A stretch of DNA of 64,000 nucleotides from Prinia subflava (taxonomy: Eukaryota > Chordata > Aves > Passeriformes > Cisticolidae): NCBI RefSeq assembly GCF_021018805.1, contig NC_086258.1, positions 18,352,192-18,416,191 of the forward strand, in the 5' to 3' direction. Below are positions 46,516-64,000 of this stretch, in pieces. The translations under genes and the position numbers were made by a program. How positions within the stretch are numbered: the first letter of the stretch is position 1; the number at the start of each line of letters is the position of its first letter. The notes beneath the pieces are model-generated. The model did no database searches. It was not told the origin of the DNA and was given only the letters and a program-made list of their open reading frames with translations.

Positions 46516-46650
46516 GGGAACAGGCCGGGATGTGGAGCAGGGCAGGGAGCATCCCGGGATGTGGAGAGGGGCAGGGAGCATCCAGGGATGTGGAGGAGGG
46601 CAGGGAGCATCCCGGGATGTGGAGGGGAGCAGGGAGCAGCCCGGGAGGGA
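46516..46650. repeat. ~30-bp minisatellite, about 5 copies
   Basis: Units of the form gggatgtggagcagggcagg gagcatcccg, with small length changes. The last copies decay into aggcagggcagg. Confidence 0.9.
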
Positions 46651-49085
46651 GGCAGGGCAGGATCCCCCCTTGACTGCCGGGTCTGACTCCGAGCTGTGGC
46701 AGCCCCAGCCTTGCTTTTGGACTCGGGAGCAGGTCCCAGTGACCGAGGCTGTGTCAGGAAGGCTCACAGCAGGTGAGCCCCACCACCACGGCAGCCCTGC
46801 AGAGTCACAGCGGCTCAGCCCAGCCCAGCTCACGTTTGTTTTAAAGAACCCTCCCTGCAGAGCCGATCCTTCAAGGCTGCTGCTGTTTGTCACTCTGTCA
46901 CATCCGTGCGGCGCTGAGGCAGCGCCGTGAAGCAGAAATGACACGTTCTGGCAGCTGACATCTCCAGGAAGGGTTTAGCATGGAGACAAACCGAGCCTAG
47001 GGTGAGCTCATGCTCCCGAGCTGCCCCCCCGGTGCCCAGGACGCTGGAGATGCCCGAGCAGCAGCAAACAAAGGCGAGGCTTTGTCCCGGATCCGTGTGA
47101 CAGCGCCAGCGGTGCGGGGTGACCTGACACAGCCAGATGTGTTTGGCAATCCTCTGGCTCATCAACTGGATTTGCTGCCGCCGTGTCACGCTCCAGATGG
47201 CACAGAATGTGTGCCCTGGTGCCAGGCGTGGGTGCAGGGAGAGCCTCGGGCAAGGGCTGGCGCCTGCTCCTGCCTCCAGGCAGGCTGGGGTGAAGGGGCT
47301 GTGCTCACCTCTGAGTGAGGGGTTTGCACACACATCAGGGTGTTTGTGCACAGGGTTTGCAGAATAAAACTGTGACAGCAAAGCCACGGGGCCAGCACTG
47401 AGCAAAGGCAGGGCAAGGCACCCTGCTAAGGTCGGGATGTCCTCCCTGCTCCTGTCCTCCCAGCTTCCAGCCACTCTTCGCTACTGCCTGCTCCATCCTA
47501 AAGCCCACTCCCTCAGTTTTCCCCCTATAAATGTATTTTTATCCATGGGGCAGATACAGGAGCTCTGCAGAGCTCATGTTTGAAGACATGGCTGTTCCCC
47601 CAGGCAGCACAGGGAAGCAGCCTGGGTGCAGGGCTGGGCTGGGATGCTCTGCCTGGGATGGGATGGTCTTGCCCAAGGAGGGATGCTGGTCCATGGGACC
47701 TCACTGCCTGAGCCCCTGGGAACCTGCACTTCAGAAAGCACTAACACCCTGCAAAATTCCTTATAAAGCAGGGCAGGAAAAGCACTCACATTTTCAAGGG
47801 GTTGAATTTACCCCGATCAGCCCTGCTGCAGCCTGGTTCAGCTCCAGCGTCCTTCTGTCCTCAGCTCCAAGCTGAAAATTCTTTTGGAAGCAAGTCCCAT
47901 GGAGGTGCAGAGCACAGACTGCTGAAATGTGTGACTTTGTCCTCCCTGGACAAAGGGGAGGAAGGCAGCAGCTTTTCCCCCTGCTCTGCTGGGTTTGGGC
48001 TCTGCAGGTCCTCGCCAGCAGTTTTCTCTCAGCCTCTCCCAGGGATCACTGACCCGGCAGCATCTCCGGGCTGCCGTGGGGGCTCTCAGGGGCACTGCAC
48101 GAGCCGGCAGCTTGTGACATTCCCGGCCTGACTCAGAGCCCCGAGGCGCTGCCTGCTCCATCCCCATCCAGCCCTGCCTGCCTCGGGATGCCCCCGCTCC
48201 CCTGGCCCTCCTGGGGGGGGTTGGTGTTTGTGTGCCACATGTCACCCCCGGCCCCCACTGCCTTTCTCTTCATCCCAAACAGGCTCCTTGGGTGGGTTTC
48301 TCACCCAGGCAGTCCATGCTCGGGGGTGGGTTAGTGCTGCTGTTGGGGCAGGGCTGGAGGAGGGGGTGATGGAGTCTCCTGACCCCTCTCCACGGCCCGG
48401 GGGTGGCTGCAGGCACCACCAGCTCCCCAACACCACAAAACTCCAGCAGCTCTCCAAGAACCAGGTGCTGTGCCTTTCCCCCTGACCTGCCTCATTCCCA
48501 CTCTCCCTCATTAATTAACACTCATCCTCTCCTCGTTATCCAGCAGCTCCACAGCGGGGCCTGTGCCAGGCTCTGTGCAGGTCCCTACAGTCCATCCCTG
48601 GCCCCCATGGCACAGCCCTGCTCCCCCAGGAGGAGCCCAGCACCATTCCCAGTGATCCCATTCCAGACCCACAGCTCTGACTCCCTCCCACAGGCTCCTC
48701 TCTGCCCCCAGCCACGGCAACCTCAGAGGGTGAAGGAAAACAAACCTGGAACAGCATCACAGCCCTTGAGCCAGAACAGGTTTGTCCTTCTGCTTTAGCA
48801 GGCAAAGCCCCAGCACTGCTGGTGTTCACTGGGATCCAGTGGAATGCTCTGGGATCCCTCCCCACCTCTCCCCAGCAGCACCATGTCCCATGGGGGGATG
48901 GCAGAGGGTTCTGTGGGGTTTGGGGCATGTGCACAGATTGGTGTCACTGCTCCATGTGCCCCAGGGGAAGGGCCTGGAGATGTGGCTGCCAAGCCCTGCA
49001 GGACAGTGCCAGGAGGGGTGGCTGGGCCAGTCTGGCCTGTTTGCCCTCACACCAGTGCCCTGCTGGTCCCAGGGTGGGATGGGTC
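46651..49085. other. GC-rich intergenic; possible conserved islands, no gene seen
   Basis: Stretches around 46850-46990 and 47080-47215 (for example cagatgtgtttggcaatcct) look less repetitive and might be conserved noncoding DNA. No exon was recognised on either strand. Confidence 0.3.
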
Positions 49086-49760
49086 TGTGTCTTGGGTTGA
49101 AAATGTAACCAAAAATGTGTATTCTGTTTTCATCTGTTGAAGCTGGTTGGGAGATATTGTTCTTTATCTCTTGTGACTCTAGGGGTGGAGAGAGGGCGGA
49201 TGCCCTCTGTTAATGGGACAGGTGATAACAGCAGATAAGGAGCCAGGCAGGGCCTGCACACACAGCCAGGGGGTGTGAGCCTGGCAATGCTCCACTGGCA
49301 CCAGCTGGGATGGGAGGAGGTCTCTGGGAGCTGTGGGGGGACCTCCATCAGAGCCTGGTGAGGGATTTCAGGGAAATCCCTGGAGCAAGCACAGCCCCTG
49401 TCCTGCGCATGGGGCAGGTCTGGTGGGATGTGGCCGGAGCAGCTGGAGCTGTGTGGCCTCTCCAGGCTGGAGGGCATGGCAGAAGCTCCCAGGAGGGATG
49501 CACTGACCTGCCCATCGCTCCCCAGGGCTGCAAAAGCCCCTGGGGCCTGGCAGTGCCAGTGCCAGCCATGGGGACAGGAGCAGGTCCTGCCCTCCCTGCT
49601 CTGCCACACACATTTTGGACCTGAGGGTCCTCCCGCCCCTTTGCCACTGTCAGCACCTCCAAGAAGAGGCAGTATGTTATCACAATAAATATTATTGTAA
49701 TAAATAACTATGCAAAGGCAAAAATGCTTGAGATAAATCTTGTTTTGCCAAACAAAGGCT
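49086..49760 (+). mobile_element. Possible passerine LTR-like element
   Basis: Starts TGTGTCTTGGGTTGAAAATG and continues with gttttcatctgttgaagctg and gacaggtgataacagcagat, which resemble LTRs I associate with songbird endogenous retroviruses. AATAAA lies near 49684. I could not find a matching target duplication, and the right end is uncertain. The middle may be unrelated sequence. Confidence 0.3.
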
Positions 49761-50350
49761 TCAAAAAAGAGCTTCAAGGCTTTTTGGGGGGGAGAACTTG
49801 CATTTTTCAGTTTCCATCTTTTTCACTCGCCTGTTCCTCTTCTCATCTCTCTGTCCCTGGTGAAATCCTGCTCATAATTAAAATTCAATGTTTGGATACA
49901 GCCCAAACTGCAGCTGCTGGGCCAATCCATACTGGAGCCAGGAAATAAGCAGGATAATTTTTCCACTTCTACAGTGTTTCTCCCAGCAGATCCTCCAGAG
50001 TTTTCTCCAGTGGTGATTAACTTTCTCAGGACTCTTAGGAGATGCTGACTGTTCAGGAAGATTCTCAGCAGTGCGAGGGCAAACCCACAGCCAGGATGGT
50101 GCCTGGAGGTCAGTGGAGCCTCCTCTGGGATGTGCAGGGCACAGGGAGAGGGGCTGGGGGTGTCCCAGCCCTGCCACCCCTGGGGCTGGAGTGGCTGCTC
50201 CATGAGCAGTGTGCTGTCCTTGCTGGGGGGGCTGGGTGCCACACCGGGGGTCCCCAGGTGTCACACCGGGGGTCCCCTGCCCTGTTTGTGGCTCCCAGTA
50301 TTGACCAGTGCTGCAGCCCCAGCTTCACGGCGAGCCCCTGGCACAAGGGA

Positions 50351-50535
50351 CAGTGTCCCCCCTTGGTACGAGAGACAGTGTCCCCCCTGGCAGCAGGGAC
50401 AGTGGGGACAGTGTCCCTCCCTCGGAGCAGGGAGGTGTCCCCGGTGGCAGCAGGGACAGAGGGGACAGTGTCCCTCCCTCGGAGCAGGGAGGTGACCCCG
50501 GTGGCAGCAGGGACAGAGGGGACAGTGTCCCCACG
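50351..50535. repeat. 57-bp minisatellite
   Basis: cagtgtccctccctcggagc recurs at 50409 and 50466, and cagtgtcc again at 50523 (period 57), preceded by diverged half-units built on gacagtgtcccccctgg. Confidence 0.9.
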
Positions 50536-50561
50536 GCAGGAGTGCCCGCGGCCGTGCGCGG

Positions 50562-50585
50562 GCTGCTGGCACCATCTAGTGGGGT
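50562..50585 (-). promoter_or_regulatory. Candidate CTCF site
   Basis: On the minus strand CCCACTAGATGGTGCCAGCA matches the CTCF core as I know it (CCA-C-TAG-A-TGG-G/T-GCC). It lies directly beside the 57-bp array, between the two convergent large genes. Judged by eye only. Confidence 0.35.
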
Positions 50586-51129
50586 TTGTGCCGTGCCGCT
50601 GCCACCCGTGTCCCTGCCCTGTGGCAGGGGCACCGGCACGGCCCCGATTCCCCTCGGGAATCTCGCCCAGCCCTTTACCCTCAGTCCCACTCGCCGGGCT
50701 CGGGTGGGTGGGTTCGTGCCCGGTGTCCCCCGTGGGTGCCCCACGGTACCGGAGGAGACAGACGGTGGCTTTGGGGGCACAGGGGCTGCCTGCAGAGCTG
50801 GGACATCCCCCTGGACGGGCTCAGCACCGCCCTGGCCGCACCCTGTTCCCCCCAGGGCTGGGAACCCCCATGGGGGTCTGTGGGGTGGCAGCCGGGTGAG
50901 CCACTGACCGCACAGAGAGGATCCAGCCCCGATGCTGGGCTGGGCTCTGGGTCTGCCCCAGCACAGCCCAGACTGGGGGGGTCACACAGGGACCCCCCTG
51001 CACTTGCTCTTCAACACCCAGCTGGAAGTTTCCTCCACAAAATGCCCTTAGGAGAAATGGGAGTGTGCAAACCAGGGGCTGGGGGCATAGCTGGGGCCTG
51101 GGGCCGCTCTGCGCATTTTTATTGCAGGG

Positions 51130-51262
51130 TGTGCGACATTAACTCCTTTCTCCTTTTTTTCTTTCCCTTTTTCTTCCCCTTCTCCTCCTTTCTCCTTCTC
51201 CTCTCCCTCCTCGTTTCTCCTTCTCCTCCCCCTCCTCCTTCCTCTCCTTCATTTCCCCTTTT
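51130..51262. repeat. Polypyrimidine (CT-rich) tract
   Basis: About 130 bp of almost pure C/T on plus (ctcctttctcc and tttttctttcccttt blocks) with mirror-like stretches, a possible triplex-forming tract. Confidence 0.9.
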
Positions 51263-51778
51263 CTTTGCAAACAGTTCAAAGCAGAGTCCCCAGGAGTGGG
51301 GCAGTCCTGGGGTCACCACAGTTCCAAGTCCCACCTGAGGGATGTTGGGATCCAGGACTTGCCTCAGGTTGCCCATCCCGGGAGATCTGCCCCAGGTCAC
51401 CCCACGGCACAAGGGAAGGCTTCACCAGCACCAAGAAAAATTTGAGATTTATTTATTTGTGGGTTTGTTAGGCCAGGAGGAGGGCTGGGGGAGGCCCAGC
51501 TCTGTCTCAGCCCCTGGTTCCCCTCCTGTGCCCAGGGGAAAGGGCCCCAAATCCAGGGTCCTCTCCCTGCTCCCCTTGGCCTGTGGCTGCCAGGGGACCA
51601 CAGGGGACCTTGGCTGATGGCACCAAGTGGGAGGAGCTCAGCAGTGCTCGCAGGGAAGGGAATAAGACAAGTTGCCAAACCCCAACCTTTTATTTCTCAG
51701 CATCCAAACCCTTACACCAGCATGAATTAGCAAAATAAGTGCCTTCCTACCCTTCCAAGAAAACCCCCAGGAGATGGC

Positions 51779-51820
<42 letters not shown>

Positions 51821-53128
51821 GCCTGAATAATCGAGCTGGCTGCTGATGAGTGTGGAGAGCCAGCCAAAACCTAACGCTTCTGCCCAAGGATTTCTCTCCC
51901 GCCGGCATTAAGCAGCCCCCACCCCGGGGAGCAGCTCCCAGGGATGCTGTGCCGGCCTCGCAGCCCCCCGGAGCTGTGGGAGGGCGCTGGGGATGCAGGA
52001 TGGGGCTGGCACGGAGGGGAGGGCACCGAGGGACCCTACTCTGTGCATCCTGCGCTGCCCGGGAGCTCACAGAACTCTTCCTTCCATCACCATTTTAGCT
52101 TGCCTGCACACACCGAGCCCGGAATCAGCTCAGCCTGTGAAGGGGTGAAGAGCGAACAGCTCTGGCTGCTCCTGCAGGGGCTGGGTGCTGGGGCAGCTCC
52201 TGCTCCAGCGGGAGAGACTCGGGAATGGCAGCTCAGGATCCTCCACTGGCATTTACAGGCTCCCTGGCAAGCCCAGGTTTGCAAATGGAGACACCTGAAG
52301 AACAGGGAGCTCTCAGCTTTGTGGGGAGGGAGGGGATGCTGGTGAGGAAAAAAAACCCAGGTGCAGTTTCTTCCAGGACTTTTGCTTTGTCTCATAAAAA
52401 TCCACATTAAAAACGAACAAACAAACCCAGATCACACACTTCAACCAGACTGACACCTCTCCCAGAGGAGCTGTTTGGTGCAGCCCTGGCCTGCACTGTT
52501 ATCACCTGCCCAGCTCAAGCAGGGGCTGAGGCTAGGGTTTATTTAATTGCCATTTCAGAGAGGGGCACTGACCACAAGGGCAGCTCCCTCAGGTCTCCAG
52601 GCACAGCCCAGCAGACCAGCAAAGCCACCTTCTTGCACAGCACCTTCTCAAGGACTGCTGCACACAGCAAGGTCCTGAGCAGCAGAGAGCTGGCCCATTG
52701 TTATGTGCTGGCATAGAAATATTGACCACATGTGAAAGCTTGAAGTAGGTCAGGCAGCCATCTGGTCCTGCTGACAGACCTCCACCACCACGGGTAAAGA
52801 TTCTCATCTAGAGAAACCTCACAGCTTGGAACGAATTTGGAAGACTGACCATAAACATGATGTAGCCTCTGCTCCAGCTCCAGGAGTTAGAAAACCCACA
52901 GTTTGACGTTTATTGGCTTCTGTTTTTAAAATAGCTGAAGCTTAGTCTAATTCTACTAATTAAAACCCATCATTTCCTGAGTGTGACTGTCTCAGCCTCC
53001 TGACTGAGGTGGCAGTGGTGGGGGCAGCCCAGGAGCCCCTCCCTCACCCAGCACTGGCAGACCTGAATCCAGCATGTAAAAGAACCTGGAAGCTTTGCAG
53101 CACATGAATGAAATAAAGACACTGCCTC
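51263..53128. other. Intergenic between GC-rich block and SEC14L1 3' end
   Basis: No exon recognised. Minus-strand AATAAA hexamers occur near 51445 and 51690, but no gene can be attached to them. Contains the T38 run at 51781-51818. Confidence 0.4.
51781..51818. repeat. T38 homopolymer
   Basis: Thirty-eight consecutive T, abrupt on both sides (gatggcga and gcgcctgaat). It could be the A tail of a minus-strand retroposed sequence, but the upstream sequence is not recognisable. Confidence 0.9.
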
Positions 53129-53139
53129 TTTTTTTTTTT

Positions 53140-55706
53140 TTTTTTCCAAACAGTTCACATTTATTGATAACAATAAAAAAATCTTTTAAAGACTATCTGT
53201 ATTTTATTACCAAGAATGAGGTATTATGTATACAAAACATGTACAGATTTTGATATGCAGTTCATGAGGAGGGACAGGGAAGTGAAGGACACTGTTAACA
53301 GGAAAGGTGCCAACAGAAGAGTCACTGGCTGAGAGGAGGAAGAGCAGCATCACACAAAGAAAGACCAGGGTATGGGAAATGATTTAGACTGCAGTGATCA
53401 AGTCATATTGCCACAGCACTTTGCTTACAGGAAGATTAGCTATTGTTTTTCTGGAATTTTATCTCCCCGGCTGTTTGTGCTGTCATGTGCTTTGAGCTCT
53501 AAAAGGTGTGTTAAGATCAACAGCAGGAAAAACTCAAAGTGCCACTTTTGAGCCAGCTCAAGTGAAAAACAAAAATACAGATCTTCAGACGTGAAAAGGG
53601 ACTGCAACTCAAAAAGGTCTACAAAGCCAGACACCTGGACAGATGTGGAGTGTTGAATGGAGCAGATTCTTTAGTTGTCAGCAAAATCGCCATCTGAGAG
53701 AGACAGAGAGAGAAAGAAAGGGACCACCTTCAGCCCTTACACCTGGTGAATGGGAAGAAATGTCATGAGTGCCAGCAGGTGAACCTGACTGTGCTCCAGC
53801 TGCACTCCCTGTGCTGGGAATTCTGGTTCCTGGTGCCAGGAATTCGGGCAGAGCTCCTGGAAGCAGCCCCGGAGGCACAGTCTGTGCAGGCTGCTGTGCA
53901 GACACTGGGTGAGAGCTGTGCAGACACTGGGTGGGAGCTGTGTGACACCAAAGCAGTGACCTGTGTCACTCTGGCAGCCCAAGTAACAGCCTAACCTCCA
54001 TCTTCAGCTTCTGAGTCCTAAAAGAGCTCCAGAACAGATCAGCTTGGTGCAGTTTAAGGAGGCTGATCTCTGAGCACCTCTGTTACTAAAATTTCTCATC
54101 AGCTCTGCCACGTGCCACAGCCAGAACGGGGCTGCAGCAGAGCTGCTCTCAGGGGTCTGGCACCTGCCTCTCCAGAGCTCTGCAGGCATCAAAAAGCTTC
54201 ACGCTGAGATCAGAACCAGCTTTCCTCAGGCAGGGGATCCAGAATCTCGAGTGAGTTCTGCTTTCCAAGTGCAACATCTCTGTAAGATCCTCCACCACTT
54301 ACCTGAGCCACAGCCCATCCCACTTCCTAGCAGGGGCTGCAGCCAGCACAGAAGCTCCTTGTGCCTGCATGGACAATTTAGGTCTATCAAGGGTAAGGAA
54401 AGATCAAGGGTCTAACTGTACAAATCCTAGTGCATTTCAGACAAAAATCCTCTTTGCTCCACTGCTAGTGGCCTGTATTTGTCTGACAGTTCAGTCTTTG
54501 AAGCCTTTTGCTGTGCATAGAGAGCTCAAGAGGGAAGAACACCTGGACAGAGTTCAGCAAGGTCTAACCTGGGCCTGGCAAACAGGGACAGAATCCCAAA
54601 AGGCAGATCACCTCTGGCAGTGGCAGTAGTGAAAATGGAGAAAATCCTTAGAGCATCTTCTCAGGTATCACTGAGAAGAAAGATCCCTGTGCTCCCTGCC
54701 CACATGAAGGCTGACCAGAACTGAGGTGCTCCATTTCTGCCAGGCACAGGGAAGGACGGGAGGCCTCAGGGAGGGAGAAGTGCTCAGGAAGGATGGAAGC
54801 CACACTTCCTTCAGACTGGTTTAAGCAGCAAGCCAAAGCTCTGCAAAAATTCCTGACAAGAAGAGAATCCCAGTAAAACCCATTTGCTTGGAATTCACAA
54901 AGGAAGAAGAGTGAAGCTCTATCCAGCACAGAGCTGGGAACAAAAGCTTAGAGCAGCTCTGGATGAGCCCAGCATGACACAGTGAGGGAGAGCCTGCTCT
55001 CTGCCTCTCTCTCCACAGTGCTCCACACACAAATCCAAGGAAAGAACAAGTTGCTTTAACCCAGCAAGACCCAGAGCTCAGATTCCCCAGAAATGTGCTC
55101 ATACAAAAGGTATATTCAGTGTTACAGCCTGGCCACAGCTCTGTGGGCATGCTTTGAAAAAAATGGACTCACAAAGTCAAGTACCCAGCAACTGCTGTTC
55201 TTTGTCTTGGACATCAGTAGTGGCAATGGGAGAACAGTTTGCAGCACTGGAAGATCACAGGGGATTTCTCAGGATGGCAAGGAATGTCCTGACAGGAGAC
55301 TTGCAGTTGATATCTAATGCACTACTGAGCATTTTTGGTAGGGTTTTTCTTTTTTGCTTTTTGACATCTACACAGTTAAAAAAAATCATTCTTAACTGAT
55401 GCACTGGTTGTTTTTCCTTTTCAGTAAGAGCCCTTGTGTTCAGAGTTAGGATTTGTGCAAGCACACTTGCAAAAATATTTATGGCTGAGTTAGGAAAAAG
55501 GGTTAAAGTTAAGAGACAAGCTGTTGTTTCTAACAAAGACCAAAACCACTAAGTGTAAAATTCAAACAGCTACTTTACTATCTATAAAAGACTTTTTGGG
55601 GTGGGGTTTTTTTGCACAATTGCCAGTTGAATATGCTGTATTGCAGTCAGCTGCCACGGGCGAGGGTCCAGCCATCACATCCATTTGCTTTTCAGCTGTT
55701 GTGGCA
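53140..55706 (-). other. SEC14L1: SEC14L1 3' UTR
   Basis: About 2.5 kb from the stop codon to AATAAA on minus (plus-strand TTTATT at 53160-53165). A genomic A17 run (plus T17 at 53129-53145) lies just downstream of the signal. A 22-bp direct duplication (gcagacactgggtg) lies near 53900-53940. No other exon is evident. Confidence 0.7.
53160..53165 (-). terminator. SEC14L1: Poly(A) signal of SEC14L1
   Basis: AATAAA on the minus strand in an AT-rich context at the edge of the GC-rich block. It marks the likely 3' end of the gene. Confidence 0.6.

Positions 55707-64000
<8,294 letters not shown>

Noticed and set aside
26500..53000. Search for SEPTIN9 exons between the two large genes
   Set aside because: No septin GTP-binding or coiled-coil peptides were seen on either strand.

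Overview
The window is nuclear DNA from a vertebrate, most probably a bird and plausibly a songbird. Two genes have GT-AG introns and give peptides recognisable as vertebrate TNRC6C and SEC14L1. Several fragments have the 3' end of the avian CR1 retrotransposon. The GC-rich, minisatellite-filled middle is typical of a gene-dense bird microchromosome. Identifications rest on recognising the peptides, not on a database search.

Layout. (1) 1-24.2 kb: the 3' half of TNRC6C (+ strand). Thirteen coding exons (5013-21390) encode the last 707 residues (Q-rich region, PAM2 motif, RRM, C-terminal silencing tail), followed by a long, A-tract-rich 3' UTR with poly(A) signals at about 22.97 and 24.19 kb. 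(2) 24.2-26 kb: AT-rich sequence, possibly a distal 3' UTR. (3) 26-52 kb: a sharply GC-rich block without an exon-rich gene. It carries at least ten independent tandem arrays (28-bp x 9, 5-bp x 47, 25-bp x 19, 57-bp, 30-bp and others), CR1 pieces and a probable solo LTR. Its one convincing gene is an intronless Ras-family GTPase (35583-36209, minus strand), with a TATA-like box upstream and a poly(A) signal about 540 bp downstream. (4) 53.1-64 kb: the 3' half of SEC14L1 (minus strand). Eight coding exons encode the SEC14/CRAL-TRIO lipid-binding fold and the GOLD domain (378 residues). The stop is at 55707, with a 2.5-kb 3' UTR. The 5' exons lie beyond the window.

The genes do not form a pathway. 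TNRC6C is the GW182 scaffold linking Argonaute to poly(A)-binding protein and deadenylases. SEC14L1 is a cytosolic/Golgi lipid-transfer-type protein also reported to restrain RIG-I signalling. The GTPase is of the RASD/DIRAS-like type, with non-canonical residues at three positions that normally control nucleotide handling. As I recall the human map (17q25), SEC14L1, SEPTIN9 and TNRC6C run in the same direction. Here TNRC6C and SEC14L1 converge, SEPTIN9 is absent between them and the GTPase sits there instead, so the locus is rearranged relative to human.

I found no RNA genes, CRISPR arrays or prokaryotic features. The most interesting items are the atypical GTPase, the minisatellite-dense block, the CR1 placed just before the final TNRC6C splice acceptor, and a solo LTR with a matching 5-bp duplication.
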